A stretch of 64,000 bases of DNA from Azospirillum halopraeferens DSM 3675 (GTDB lineage Bacteria; Pseudomonadota; Alphaproteobacteria; Azospirillales; Azospirillaceae). The position numbers and the translations under genes were made by a program. The stretch lies in contig NZ_AUCF01000004.1 of the NCBI RefSeq assembly GCF_000429625.1, forward strand, positions 124,001 to 188,000, given 5' to 3'. Shown here piece by piece: positions 32,843-42,027 of the stretch; position 1 is the stretch's first letter, and every line of letters begins with the position of its first letter. The notes below the pieces were generated by a model. It searched no databases and was not told where the DNA came from. It saw only the letters and a program-made list of their open reading frames with translations.

Positions 32843-32951
32843 TGCAGTCTGAGGCTAACATCGAGAGGCTTGGGGTACTCGCGCATCCGATGACCCACCG
32901 GATGCGGGCGCCGACGGACACGGTCGCAGCAATGGCCGCGACCGACCGGGT

Positions 32952-33116
32952 CTAGCGGCGCCGGACCAGACCCAGGATCAGGCTGGCGGCGAACAGCACC
33001 AGGAACAGGAAGAACAGGATCTGCGCGATGCCGGAGGAGGCCGCCGCAATGCCGCCGAACCCGAAGGCCCCGGCCACCAGCGCGATGACGAAGAACACCA
33101 GAGCCCAATACAGCAT
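32952..33116 (-). CDS. DUF1328 small membrane protein
   Basis: 54 residues: [20 protein letters not shown], then [20 protein letters not shown] and a basic end LGLVRRR. This is the DUF1328/YtjA family of two-helix membrane peptides. ATG 33116 has GGGAGGG four bases upstream. A candidate EcfG-type promoter lies 55-80 bases upstream, consistent with the frequent membership of this family in general stress regulons. An intrinsic terminator follows. Confidence 0.85.
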   Translation of the reverse strand: MLYWALVFFVIALVAGAFGFGGIAAASSGIAQILFFLFLVLFAASLILGLVRRR

Positions 33117-33168
33117 CCGACCCTCCCTGACGCGCAGACCGCGCCGTCCGCGGCCCTTGTGAGCGATG

Positions 33169-33194
33169 AACACAATTCCCCCGTCGCAGGTTCC
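33169..33194 (-). promoter_or_regulatory. Candidate EcfG-type promoter
   Basis: On the minus strand GGAAC (33194-33190), 18 bases, then GTT (33171-33169). This matches the alphaproteobacterial general-stress consensus GGAAC-N16/17-NGTT. It points at the DUF1328 gene. Confidence 0.4.
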
Positions 33195-33332
33195 CGGCTT
33201 GGGTGAAGCCGCCGGCTTCTTCCGGTTTACCGACACGGAGGATGCAACCGGTGCCGCCCGATCCTGTTGAGGGGGCGGGACCGCGCCAGGGGGCGCGGCC
33301 CGTCCCTTGTTGACCGAGGGGAGGAGAGGATC

Positions 33333-33953
33333 ATGAACCGTACACTTACGATCGCCGCCGTCGCGGCGACCCTCGCCGCCGCCCCGGTGGCCCTCGCCCA
33401 GACCGGCGGCATGCCCCATGACGGGATGGGTGCCGGCTCGATGCATCAGACGGCGCCGATGGGCAGCCCCGGTGCGTCTACGATGCCGCACGGCCATTCC
33501 ACCATGCCGGGCGCGGCCGCCGGGACGACGGCTCCCGGCTATGGCGGTGCGTACCAGGGCGCACCCGGTGCGGGTGCTGCGGACTATGGCGCCACCGGAC
33601 CGGCCGGCCAGCCCGGGATGACCGGCGCAACCGGCACCACGGGCGCAACCGGCACCACGGGCGGCACCGGCACCATGGGCGGCGCCGGCACCATGGGCGG
33701 CGCCATGGGTGGCGACCGCGTGCTGGCGCGCATCGACGACGTGTCGGGCATCGAACAGCGCAACGCCCCCGACCAGAACCGTCTGGAACTGATGCAGACC
33801 ACTCTGCTGAACAACTTCGCCGCCTTCGGGTTCGAGGGTGTGCGCGACTTCCGCAAGGTGGGCGAGCGTTACGTGGCCGACGTCTCGCGCGGCGGCGAGT
33901 GGATGACCGTCGAACTCGACCCCAACGCCGGCACCATCAGCTCCCTGCGCTGA
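33333..33953 (+). CDS. Exported Gly/Thr/Met-rich protein with C-terminal PepSY-like segment
   Basis: 206 residues. Signal peptide ([20 protein letters not shown], cleavage near LA-QT). The middle is low-complexity and rich in Gly, Ala, Met, His and Thr, including the repeats GATGTT and [14 protein letters not shown] encoded by an 18-base tandem repeat. The C-terminal 75 residues look folded ([53 protein letters not shown]) and resemble a PepSY-type module. Met/His-rich sequence could bind metal, which is speculative. GGAGAGG lies just before ATG 33333. Confidence 0.75.
   Translation: MNRTLTIAAVAATLAAAPVALAQTGGMPHDGMGAGSMHQTAPMGSPGASTMPHGHSTMPGAAAGTTAPGYGGAYQGAPGAGAADYGATGPAGQPGMTGATGTTGATGTTGGTGTMGGAGTMGGAMGGDRVLARIDDVSGIEQRNAPDQNRLELMQTTLLNNFAAFGFEGVRDFRKVGERYVADVSRGGEWMTVELDPNAGTISSLR
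33624..33707 (+). repeat. 18-bp tandem repeat within coding sequence
   Basis: Four and a half copies of an 18-base unit beginning GGCGCAACCGGCACCACG, degenerating to GGCGGCGCCGGCACCATG. It encodes the GATGTT / GGTGTM / GGAGTM hexapeptides. The unit is a multiple of three, so copy number can vary without frameshift. Confidence 0.75.
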
Positions 33954-34029
33954 CGGCGCACGTTTCCGGCGCCCGGCCGGGGGAATGTCCCCGGCACCGG
34001 GCGCCGGATGCCGGCGTCGGGTGCGGGCG

Positions 34030-36105
34030 TCAGCGGGTGATGTCCCGCCAGCTTCCGGCGAGGGCGCCGTACCCGGCCGGCTCCAGCACCTCGGCCAGCG
34101 GCAGGGGCGGGCGCAGGCGCTGGCCGGCGTCGCGGCCGAGGGTGCGGGCGGTGACCCGCACCGCGCTGTCGGGCGGCAGCCAGCCGGACGCCTGCAGCGG
34201 CAGGGTCAGGACGATGCCGTGGTCGAGACGGCCGCCGATGACGCTCTGCCCCTCCCGCGGACCGTCCGTCCAGGTGGCATGCGCCGACAGGCGCGCTCCG
34301 CCGGCGAAGCGATGGATCAGTTCCAGCGTGCCGCCCGCATCACCGCCGAGGTAGCGGCCCAGCCGAAGCGTGACGCCGGTGCGGGCATCGGCCGAATCCA
34401 GGTGGAACGCGGCGTGGCCGGTGGTGATGCCGATGTCGGTCCAAACCCGCAACGGGTCCCCCGGCGGGCGTTTCCACACCCTGGCCAGTTCCAGACCCAG
34501 CCCCCAGCGGGCGCGGGCCGGTTTGTGCAGCACCTCGGCGGACAGACCGCCGAACATCTCCTCCAGATAGCCCGCCGACAAGCGGGCATGCCAGTCCGGG
34601 CGGGGCGTGCCCAGCCAGGTGACGTGAGCGTGCTCCAGAACCGCCGGGGGGCGGGCGTACAGGGCCGCGTCGCTGCGCACGGGGTAGGGAGCCGGCAGCA
34701 CCTCGGCGTTCAGCAGGTCGAGGGTGTTGGCCAGATTGATCCGCAGACCGCCGCCCAGCACGACGCCGCGCAGCGGCTCCACCGCCAGCGACACGTCCTG
34801 GTAGGCGCGCCAGGCCAGCGGGGTGACGTGCTCCGACAGGCTCTGCTCCATCGTCGGGCGCAGGGCGACGTCCCACCGCACCGGCCAGTGCGGCGGCGGA
34901 CCGGCCGCACCGGCCGGGTCGACCCGCGCGTCCCGCCAGATCTCTTCGGCGCTGCCGCGTCGGCGCGCTGCGGCCTCGATGGCACGCCGGCGCAGCGTCA
35001 GGGCCACCCCGTCCAGGCCGCGGGCGGCGGTGACCACGGTGACCGCCTCCACGTCGGGTGGCGCCCCGTCGGCCAGCACGCGGGCGGCCCGCCCGACCTC
35101 CGGCGCCGCCGGCCGGCCGGGGTCCGGCTCCAGCCACAGGGTCGGCGTGCCGGCGAACCGGACCGCGCGCACCGGCAGGCCGGCCGTGCGCGCCTCGGCG
35201 TAGGCGTCCCGCGACCCCGCCGCGCCGGCCGACGGCCGCCCCTCCATCCGCGGTGGCGGCGGCAGCGGCGGCGCGACCGACAGGGCGGCCGGGTCCAGGG
35301 TCAGGGAGGCGCGCAGCATCACCCGGTGCCCCTGCTCGAACGCCGCCCCGACGTCGAGCCAGTGCCACGGCCGGTAGGCCAGCCCGACGTTCACCGGCAA
35401 CCCCGGCACGAAGGCCGGATCGTCCTGCTGTTCGGAGCGGAAGCTGTCGCCGCTGTACTCCAGCTTCAGCGACAGGCCGTCCACCGGCGTGTGCCACTCC
35501 ACCCCGCCGAACAGGGCCACCCGGTCGCCGGTGAACCAGGCGGCGGGACCGCGGCTGCGCGGATCGAAGGGGTCACGGTCGCGGGCGTAGCGGCCGCCCA
35601 GGACGGCCAGCGGGTTGCGCAGGTGGCCGTAGCCGCCCTGCCGCCCCCAGCCCATGCCGACGCTGAGGTCGACGGCGTGGATGCGTCGGGACGCGACCAG
35701 GTACTCCCCGGCGAAGCGGCCGGCCCCCGGCACCTCGGGGCCGGACCCCGTGACGTCCCGCCCGCCGATGGCCAGGGCGGGCCACCAGGGTCCTTCGCGC
35801 AGCAGGCGGATGCGGGCGTCGACTCCCGGCTCGGCGATTCCGAACCAACTCGGATACAGCGTGCTGCGCAGGCCCACTTCCAGCCATGGCATCAGGGCCA
35901 CGTCCAGGGCCAGATGGCGGTGCACCGAGCCGAGCGCGGTGTAGCCGGTGGTGAGCCGGCCGGGGGTGTCGAAGCGGGCGGTCGGGGTTTGCAGCAGACC
36001 GATGCCGCCCCAGTCCGACCGCGACGGATGCAGCTCCTGCGCCGCGGCGGATGCGGCGCACAGGGCGGCGAGCGGGAGTGCGAGGAGTCGTGCGGTCAGG
36101 CTCAC
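34030..36105 (-). CDS. YjbH-domain outer-membrane protein
   Basis: 691 residues. Signal peptide ([17 protein letters not shown]) followed by the YjbH hallmark [20 protein letters not shown] and many amphipathic beta strands ending in aromatic residues, consistent with a large outer-membrane barrel-like protein. A soluble insertion at about 285-390 (Pro-rich, then [19 protein letters not shown] and [12 protein letters not shown]) separates two beta-rich halves. YjbH family proteins accompany YjbEFG exopolysaccharide export in enterobacteria; no such partners are adjacent here. Start codon is GTG 36105, and the ribosome site is weak. Confidence 0.82.
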   Translation of the reverse strand: MSLTARLLALPLAALCAASAAAQELHPSRSDWGGIGLLQTPTARFDTPGRLTTGYTALGSVHRHLALDVALMPWLEVGLRSTLYPSWFGIAEPGVDARIRLLREGPWWPALAIGGRDVTGSGPEVPGAGRFAGEYLVASRRIHAVDLSVGMGWGRQGGYGHLRNPLAVLGGRYARDRDPFDPRSRGPAAWFTGDRVALFGGVEWHTPVDGLSLKLEYSGDSFRSEQQDDPAFVPGLPVNVGLAYRPWHWLDVGAAFEQGHRVMLRASLTLDPAALSVAPPLPPPPRMEGRPSAGAAGSRDAYAEARTAGLPVRAVRFAGTPTLWLEPDPGRPAAPEVGRAARVLADGAPPDVEAVTVVTAARGLDGVALTLRRRAIEAAARRRGSAEEIWRDARVDPAGAAGPPPHWPVRWDVALRPTMEQSLSEHVTPLAWRAYQDVSLAVEPLRGVVLGGGLRINLANTLDLLNAEVLPAPYPVRSDAALYARPPAVLEHAHVTWLGTPRPDWHARLSAGYLEEMFGGLSAEVLHKPARARWGLGLELARVWKRPPGDPLRVWTDIGITTGHAAFHLDSADARTGVTLRLGRYLGGDAGGTLELIHRFAGGARLSAHATWTDGPREGQSVIGGRLDHGIVLTLPLQASGWLPPDSAVRVTARTLGRDAGQRLRPPLPLAEVLEPAGYGALAGSWRDITR

Positions 36106-36197
36106 GCCATGGTCGCTGCGCAGGTCGGTATCGCGTCCGATCCTTCATGGATTCGGCATACGAATGCAACCTATTAAATGCGCCACCCGTTTGCCCG

Positions 36198-37841
36198 TCA
36201 CGGATCGGGCGTCAGTCCGACGTCCTTGAACACGTGCAGGCCGAAGGGATTCATGACGTACCCCTCGACCTCCCGGCGCAGCGCGGTGAAGACCACGGAA
36301 TGGGCGATGGGCATCCACGGCAACTCGTCCCGGAACAGGCGCTGCGCGTCGCGGTACAAGCGGGTGCGCTCGGCCGGGTCGGCGGTGCGCCTGGCCCGCT
36401 CGATCAGGTCGTTGAAGCCGGTGTGGCACCAGCGCGCCATGTTGCCGCCGCCGGGCCGGGCGGCGGCGCAGCTCAGCAGCGCGTGGAGGAAATTGTCGGG
36501 ATCGCCGTTGTCGCCGCTCCAGCCGAGGATTCCCGCCTGGTGCTCGCCCATGGACAGGGCGTGGCGGTAGGCGTTCCATTCCGCCGTCTTCAGGTCGGCG
36601 GTGACGCCCACCGTCTCCAGGTCGGCCCGGATCATCTCGGCCACCCGTTTGGCGTTGGGCATGTAGGGGCGGGTGACCGGCATGTACCAGAGTTCGATGG
36701 CGAGCCCGTCGGCGTGTCCCGCTTCGGCCAGCAGCCGCCGGGCCGCAGCGGGATCGTAGGGCAGGTCCTGTGCCTCGTCGTCGTAAGCCCACAGCGTCGG
36801 CGGGATCGGGTTCCTTGCCGGCTGTCCGGCCCCCCGGTACACGGCGTCGACCAGGGTGCGCCGGTCCACCGCCATGGCCAGCGCCCGGCGCACCCGCCGG
36901 TCGTCGAAAGGCGCGCGCGCGGTGTTGAAGGCGAGATAGCTGACGTTCATCCCTTCCTGCCGCAGCAGGCGCAGGTCCGGGTCGGTGCGGATGCGGTCGA
37001 GGTCCGACGGACCCGGTGCGGCCATGACGTGGCATTCGCCGGCCCGCAGCTTGTTGTACCGGACCGCCGCGTTCGGGGTGATGGCGAAGGCCAGGCTGTC
37101 GAGCCGCGGCCGCCCCTGCCAGTGCTTTTCGAAGGCGCGGTAGCGCACCGCGGCATCGGGCTGGAAGGCGACGAACCGGAACGGGCCGGTGCCGACCGGC
37201 GCCAGGTCGATCCGTTCCGGCGTGCCGCGGGCGGCGAGGGCGGCGGCGTACTCGGCCGACAGCACCGCCATGAAGGGCATCGCCAGGTTGGCGAGGAAGG
37301 GGGCTTCCGGTTCCTTCAGGGTGAAGCGCACGGTGTGGTCGTCGGGCGCCTCCACCCGCTCCAGCAGGGTGGGCAGCCCCATGTCGGTGAAAAAGGGATA
37401 GTCGGTTCCCGACACCCGGTGGAACGGATGGTCGGGCTTCCACTGCCGCTCGACCGAGAACACCACGTCGGCGGCGGTGAGCGGGCGGGTCGGGGTGAAC
37501 CCCTCCATGTCATGGAACGGCACGCCGCGGCGCAGGGCGAAGGTGTAGACCCGCCCGTCGGGCGACACCGTCCAGGATTCCGCCAGCGCCGGCACGATCT
37601 CGGTGGTGCCCGGCCGGAACGCCACCAGCGTGTCGTACAGCGGGATCACCGCGTCCATGCCGGTGGAGGTGGTGACCGCCTGCGGGTTCAGGCTTTCCGG
37701 GTTGCCCTCGGAACAATAGACCAGGGTGCCGGCTCCGCTCCCCGGGGCGGCGCCCGCCGCTCCCGGGGCGAGGGTCGCGGCCAGGGCCATGACGAGGGCC
37801 GGGAGGAGGACCGGGGCGGCGGCGCGGCGGTATTGCCTCAT
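36198..37841 (-). CDS. ABC transporter periplasmic substrate-binding protein (peptide type)
   Basis: 547 residues, family 5 extracellular solute-binding protein (DppA/OppA type). Signal peptide (VLLPALVMALAATLAPGAAG), then LVYCSEGNPESLNPQAVTTS, the family motif VYTFALRRGVPFHD and the C-terminal DELPWMPIAHSVVFTALRRE. It resembles dipeptide/heme-binding DppA. No permease or ATPase genes are adjacent. Instead its ATG overlaps the stop codon of a histidine kinase gene, so it may be a sensory co-receptor rather than, or as well as, a transport component. Confidence 0.9.
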   Translation of the reverse strand: MRQYRRAAAPVLLPALVMALAATLAPGAAGAAPGSGAGTLVYCSEGNPESLNPQAVTTSTGMDAVIPLYDTLVAFRPGTTEIVPALAESWTVSPDGRVYTFALRRGVPFHDMEGFTPTRPLTAADVVFSVERQWKPDHPFHRVSGTDYPFFTDMGLPTLLERVEAPDDHTVRFTLKEPEAPFLANLAMPFMAVLSAEYAAALAARGTPERIDLAPVGTGPFRFVAFQPDAAVRYRAFEKHWQGRPRLDSLAFAITPNAAVRYNKLRAGECHVMAAPGPSDLDRIRTDPDLRLLRQEGMNVSYLAFNTARAPFDDRRVRRALAMAVDRRTLVDAVYRGAGQPARNPIPPTLWAYDDEAQDLPYDPAAARRLLAEAGHADGLAIELWYMPVTRPYMPNAKRVAEMIRADLETVGVTADLKTAEWNAYRHALSMGEHQAGILGWSGDNGDPDNFLHALLSCAAARPGGGNMARWCHTGFNDLIERARRTADPAERTRLYRDAQRLFRDELPWMPIAHSVVFTALRREVEGYVMNPFGLHVFKDVGLTPDP

Positions 37842-40201
37842 GACGTGACTCCTTCGGTGACGGGCTCGGCCGGGGCGGCGGGGGACGGTGTGGCGGGCGG
37901 CAGGCGGACGACGAAGCGGGCACCGGTCCCGGCCCCATCCGCAAGCTCGATGCTGCCGCCGGCCAGGGTCACGGTGTTGTGCACCGCGTGCAGGCCCAGG
38001 CCGAGAAAGCCCCGGTCGCGGCGGGTGGTGAAGAAGGGGTCGAAGACGCGGTCCCGGTCCGCCTCGGGGATTCCCCTGCCGTCGTCGGCGAAGACCAGCT
38101 CCACCCCGCCGTCCCCGGTGCCGCGGGCGGTGATGGCGACGGTGCCGGGGCTGCCGGGGGCGAAGGCATGGGTCACGGCGTTTTCCAGCAGGTGGGTGGT
38201 GATCAGGGTCAGCGCGTCGGGATGGCCGTCGATGGTCATCCCCTCCGGACAGTCCAGGCGGACGGTCACACCGGCCGCCGCCCGCACCGGCTCCAGCCCG
38301 GCCAGCACACCTTCCAGGTGCTGCCTCAGGTCGAAGCGGACGGGCGCGGCCTGCGTCGGCACGATGCCCGTCTGCTTGAAGCGCTGCACCATCTCCGCCG
38401 TGCGGACGGTGCTGGAGGTCAGCAGGTCGGCCGCATCCGACAGGTCGTCGAGGAACGTGGCCAGCTCGCTGCGCCGCAGCTCGCCGGCCTCCAGCGCGGC
38501 GACGATGCGGGGCAGCCGGTCCTGGATCAGGGTGGATGCGCTGAGGGTGACGCCGAGCGGCGTGTTGATCTCGTGCGCCACCCCGGCCACCATCCGCCCC
38601 AAAGCCGCCAGCTTCTCCGCCTGCACCAGATGGGCCTGGGTGCGGCGCAGTTCGGCCAGCGTGGCGTCGGCACGGTCCCTGGCGCGGCGCAGTTCGTCCT
38701 CGCGCCGGGCGATCTCGTCGGCGAAGCGGGCCATCGCCCGGGCCATGTCGCCCAGTTCGTCGCGGCGCTCCACGCCGTCGGTGACCGGCCCGTCGTGCGG
38801 GTCGCGGGCCAGCCTCAGGGTGGTCCGCTGCAACCGTTGCAGGGGCCGCGTGATGCCACGCGCCACCAGCAGCGCGGCGGCGGCGGCCAGCAGCAGGCCG
38901 CCGGTGGCGCCGGCCGCCAGTACGGGGCGCAGCAGTCCGGCGCTGCGGACCGCCCGCTCCTGGAACAGGTCGTTGAGGCGGCGGGCCGCATCGGTGACGG
39001 CACCGGCGTCGGCGTCCATGACGGCGATGGCCTCGTTCCGATGGGAAAGCCCCAGGGTGGTGCGCTTCAGTCCGGCCCGCCAGGCGCCGATCGCCGTCAG
39101 CATCTCGTCCTGGATCAGCGGCGAGATCGGCAGCTCCGCCACGTTGCGGTGCAGCGTGGCGCTGTCGGCCTGAACGGCCAGCAGCGCCCCGGTGTCGCGC
39201 CGGGCCAGCGCCCGGCCGGTGCGGGCGCTGAAGTCCAGGGTGCGCACCGCCACGTTCTGGGTTTCCCGCTCCACCGCGTTGGCGGTGACGGAGTAGGCCA
39301 GCAGTCCGGCCACCTCATCCTGCACCGCGGTGTAGCCGGTGTCGGCCACCTTGAGCATGCGCGCGACCACCGCGTCGAAGCGCGCCATCAGCGGTTCCGG
39401 CCGGCCGTCGCGTTCCAGTACCGCCTGCAACTCCGCCAACTCGCCGCGGGCCTCGGCGTACAGGGTGTGCCCGCCATCGGCACCGGCGTCGTCGTCTGTT
39501 TCCCCGCCCTGCGCCAGCGCCGGACGCAGCGCCTCCAGCGTGCGGATGACCCGGCCGACCGCCACCTCGGCGTCCCGGCGGGCGAAGCGCCGCTGTTCGT
39601 CGGAGGCATCCGCGGCCGGGGGCACCAGGGCGAACCGGGCCCGCAGCAGCGCCTCGCGCAAGTCGTGCAGGCGGTCGACGATGGCACGGCTGGCCCGCAG
39701 CCGGCTGTCCGCCGCGGCCAGGCTGTCCAGCAGGGCGGCGCCGGAGGCGTGCTGGCGCCGACGTGCCTGGTCGGTCAGGGTCAGCAGGACGGCTTCCTGT
39801 GCGGCCATGTCGGTGATCAGGGCGTCGCTTTCGGCGACGATGCGCACCAGTTCGTTCATGCGGTCGGTGTGGCGGTCCAGCGCGCGCCGCGCCGCGGCGA
39901 TGGCCTCCGCCTCCTGGTGCTCGCCGGCCAGCGGGGCGAGGCGATCCAGCGAGTCGCCGACGCGCTGCGACGCCACCCGGAACCCGTCCAGCGGCGCACC
40001 GCGGTCCCCCGGCGGGGCGTGGATGTAGTCGTTGCGCGCGGCGTTGGCGACGATCATGTCACGGTAGGCGGTCGCGGCAAGTGCCGCGGCTTCGCGCGAT
40101 TGCTCCGCCCGGTGCAGGAGCCAGCCGGCGAAGACGGCGATGAACGCCGCGGTGGCCACCGGGATGCCGCCGACGGTCGCTATCCGGTAGGTGATTCTCA
40201 T
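37838..40201 (-). CDS. Membrane sensor histidine kinase
   Basis: 787 residues. Membrane segment 1 (IATVGGIPVATAAFIAVFAG), a very large helical periplasmic domain (about 35-415), membrane segment 2 (VLAAGATGGLLLAAAAALLV), HAMP, coiled coil, HisKA with His543 in GVAHEINTPLG, and HATPase_c (LLENAVTHAF, FADDGRGIP, GLGLHAVHNTV). No receiver domain or response regulator gene is nearby. The kinase part resembles the DctB-like/PhoR-distant HWE-free group. The downstream binding-protein gene overlaps by four bases, suggesting that liganded binding protein is read by the periplasmic domain, as in TorT-TorS. Confidence 0.9.
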   Translation of the reverse strand: MRITYRIATVGGIPVATAAFIAVFAGWLLHRAEQSREAAALAATAYRDMIVANAARNDYIHAPPGDRGAPLDGFRVASQRVGDSLDRLAPLAGEHQEAEAIAAARRALDRHTDRMNELVRIVAESDALITDMAAQEAVLLTLTDQARRRQHASGAALLDSLAAADSRLRASRAIVDRLHDLREALLRARFALVPPAADASDEQRRFARRDAEVAVGRVIRTLEALRPALAQGGETDDDAGADGGHTLYAEARGELAELQAVLERDGRPEPLMARFDAVVARMLKVADTGYTAVQDEVAGLLAYSVTANAVERETQNVAVRTLDFSARTGRALARRDTGALLAVQADSATLHRNVAELPISPLIQDEMLTAIGAWRAGLKRTTLGLSHRNEAIAVMDADAGAVTDAARRLNDLFQERAVRSAGLLRPVLAAGATGGLLLAAAAALLVARGITRPLQRLQRTTLRLARDPHDGPVTDGVERRDELGDMARAMARFADEIARREDELRRARDRADATLAELRRTQAHLVQAEKLAALGRMVAGVAHEINTPLGVTLSASTLIQDRLPRIVAALEAGELRRSELATFLDDLSDAADLLTSSTVRTAEMVQRFKQTGIVPTQAAPVRFDLRQHLEGVLAGLEPVRAAAGVTVRLDCPEGMTIDGHPDALTLITTHLLENAVTHAFAPGSPGTVAITARGTGDGGVELVFADDGRGIPEADRDRVFDPFFTTRRDRGFLGLGLHAVHNTVTLAGGSIELADGAGTGARFVVRLPPATPSPAAPAEPVTEGVTS

Positions 40202-40331
40202 TGCGCTGGGTTGAACGCCTCGGCTGCGGAACGCACAAACCCTACCTTACGCCGCCGAGGGTTTCCGACACCTTTACCGGGAGCGGCATCCGGCGGCTGC
40301 GGGGCCGTCGCGGGCGACCCGAAAATATCCC
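40202..40331. other. Divergent intergenic region
   Basis: GC-rich, with no gene. It should contain the promoter of the histidine kinase operon on the minus strand. The promoter and leader of the ornithine decarboxylase gene start immediately to the right. Confidence 0.4.
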
Positions 40332-40359
40332 TTGAATCCCGCGTCGAATCGCGTATGTA
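40332..40359 (+). promoter_or_regulatory. Sigma-70 promoter of the polyamine genes
   Basis: TTGAAT (40332-40337), 16-base spacer, TATGTA (40354-40359). Transcription would start near 40366 and give a leader of about 337 nt before the decarboxylase start codon. Confidence 0.6.
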
Positions 40360-40473
40360 GACGGAACGACGCACTTCGCACGTGCCTATGGCCCTCTGTG
40401 GTTATGCAACGACGTACCGCGTCCTTTTTGGCAGAGCCGGTCTTCGTGGGCCGGTCCCGAGAGGGAGGTCAGT

Positions 40474-40512
40474 ATGTTGTCCCGTCGCCACGGCAGGGTC
40501 AGTAGACGGTAA
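40474..40512 (+). CDS. Upstream ORF, 12-residue Arg-rich leader peptide
   Basis: ATG 40474 to TAA encodes MLSRRHGRVSRR. AGGGAGG (40462-40468) lies five bases before the start, one of the best ribosome sites in the window. Five of twelve residues are Arg. Arginine and ornithine are the precursors of the putrescine made by the downstream enzyme. In enterobacteria the speFL leader peptide arrests ribosomes in response to ornithine; an analogous role here is inferred, and the peptides are not alike in sequence. Confidence 0.6.
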   Translation: MLSRRHGRVSRR

Positions 40513-40621
40513 GCCCCAGCCGGATATCGACGCTTTGAACGACCGGAGTTCTCGGAACCCGGCGTGCGTTCGATCCGGCTGATTTCCGTCCCTTTTCCAC
40601 AAATCCCGACGTTCCCGCCTG

Positions 40622-40656
40622 CGGCCCATCGTGTGCCGCAACGGGCCGTTCTTTGT
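40622..40656 (+). terminator. Terminator-like hairpin before the decarboxylase gene
   Basis: CGGCCC (40622-40627) pairs with GGGCCG (40643-40648), followed by TTCTTTGT. An alternative pairing GCGGC (40621-40625) with GCCGC (40635-40639) would destroy it. Lying 47 bases before the start codon, it is suited to act as an attenuator. Confidence 0.5.
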
Positions 40657-40702
40657 GTTCACGGGCTGCGCCGCCGCGCCGCGCCCGGTGAAGGAGTGCG
40701 CC

Positions 40703-41977
40703 ATGGGCTTCATCCGTTCCCGTTCCGCCGTCACGCCGCTGCGCCGCGGCGTCACCGCCGGAACCACCCCCGCCACCGGCTCCGCTGCGACCGGCCGCCG
40801 CCCCACCGTGGCGCAGGCCGTCGCCCTGCACCGCCCGGAGGAGCCGATGCACTGCATCCGCCCTGCGGTGGTGAGCGACACCGCGCGCGTCTTCGTCGAC
40901 GCCTTCGGCGGGGCGGTGGGCGGCGACGTGCTGTACGCCGTGAAGTGCAACCCGGAGCCGGCGGTGCTGCGCGCCCTGTGGGACGGCGGCGTGCGCCACT
41001 TCGACGTCGCGTCGCCGGGCGAGGTGCGGCTGGTGCGCCAGATGTTCCCGCAGGCGGTGCTGCACTACATGCACCCGGTGAAGGGCCGGCAGGCCATCCG
41101 CGCCGCCTATCACCAGTACGGCGTGCGCGACTTCGTGCTCGATTCCGCCGAGGAGCTGGCCAAGATCCTGGAGGAGACCGACCACGCCGCCGATCTGGGC
41201 CTGATCGTCCGGCTGGCGCTGCCCAGGGGCAACGCCGTCTACGACCTGTCCGGCAAGTTCGGCGCCGCGGCGGCCGACGCGGTGGCCCTGCTGCGCGCCG
41301 TGCGGACGGTGGCGCCGAAGATCGGCGTGTCGTTCCACGTGGGCTCGCAGATGCTCGACCCCGCCGCCTACGAGCGGGCGCTGGAACTGGCCGGGCGCGT
41401 CATCGCCGAGGCCGGCGTCAGCATCGACGTGGTGGACGTGGGCGGCGGCTTCCCGGTGTCGTATCCCGACGTGACGCCGCCGCCGCTGGACGACTTCATG
41501 GCCGCCATCGCCCGCGGCGTGGCGAAGCTGGACCTGCCCGCCCACGCCCGCGTGTGGTGCGAGCCGGGGCGTGCCCTGGTGGCCGCCGGCGTCTCGCTGG
41601 TGGTGCAGGTGATGAAGCGCGCCGGTGACGTGCTCTACATCAACGATGGCGTGTACGGCAGCCTGTCGGACGCCGGCGTTCCCGGCTTCCGCTTCCCGGC
41701 CCGCCTGATTCGCCCGTTCGAGGCGATGACCGACGCGCCGGCCGCCGGCTTCTCGTTCTACGGGCCGACCTGCGACAGCGCCGACCGGATGAACGGGCCG
41801 TTCCTCCTGCCGGCCGACATCAAGGTCGGCGATTGGATCGAGCTGGGCCAGCTCGGTGCGTACGGCGGCTGCCTGCGCACCGCCTTCAACGGCTTCGACC
41901 AGGCCCGCCTGATCGAAGTGGCGGACCGGCCGCTGCTGGAAACGCCGGGCCACGAGGTCAGCGTGCGCGCGGCGTGA
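40703..41977 (+). CDS. speC: Ornithine decarboxylase (alanine-racemase-fold, type III PLP)
   Basis: 424 residues from ATG 40703 (AAGGAG six bases upstream). Decarboxylates ornithine to putrescine with PLP. PLP lysine is Lys81 in VLYAVKCNPEP; HFDVASPGEV, FHVGSQMLDP, VDVGGGFPVSYPDV and EPGRALVA bind cofactor phosphate. Catalytic Cys357 lies in GPTCDSADRM at the dimer interface. About 40 N-terminal residues exceed the usual length (about 380) and are Ala/Thr/Arg-rich. Ornithine versus lysine preference cannot be read with certainty. The homospermidine synthase gene downstream supports putrescine production. The gene symbol used for this fold varies (odc, speC, speF). Confidence 0.88.
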   Translation: MGFIRSRSAVTPLRRGVTAGTTPATGSAATGRRPTVAQAVALHRPEEPMHCIRPAVVSDTARVFVDAFGGAVGGDVLYAVKCNPEPAVLRALWDGGVRHFDVASPGEVRLVRQMFPQAVLHYMHPVKGRQAIRAAYHQYGVRDFVLDSAEELAKILEETDHAADLGLIVRLALPRGNAVYDLSGKFGAAAADAVALLRAVRTVAPKIGVSFHVGSQMLDPAAYERALELAGRVIAEAGVSIDVVDVGGGFPVSYPDVTPPPLDDFMAAIARGVAKLDLPAHARVWCEPGRALVAAGVSLVVQVMKRAGDVLYINDGVYGSLSDAGVPGFRFPARLIRPFEAMTDAPAAGFSFYGPTCDSADRMNGPFLLPADIKVGDWIELGQLGAYGGCLRTAFNGFDQARLIEVADRPLLETPGHEVSVRAA

Positions 41978-42027
41978 CGAGCCGCGTCGCACTTCGAAGA
42001 GGTCTCTGCTAGAAAGGTCACCATCAT

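Larger units (their letters stand above)
40366..40702 (+). promoter_or_regulatory. Long structured leader of ornithine decarboxylase gene (speF RNA motif candidate)
   Basis: In alphaproteobacteria a long conserved leader, the speF RNA motif, is known upstream of ornithine decarboxylase genes; this leader has the right place and size. Visible structure: hairpin GCCGGTC (40433-40439 region) with GGCCGGT; a 12-codon ORF at 40474-40512 with its own ribosome site; CAGCCGGAT (40517-40525) pairing with ATCCGGCTG (40573-40581), enclosing CCGG-A-GTTC-TCG-GAAC-C-CGG; and a terminator-like hairpin at 40622-40656. The layout suggests control by translation of the short ORF. I assigned it by context and structure, not by a covariance search. 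Confidence 0.6.

Noticed and set aside
40382-40582. 66-codon frame through the decarboxylase leader
   Set aside because: No ribosome site and no similarity recognised. The 12-codon ORF in another frame has a strong ribosome site and is the better candidate.
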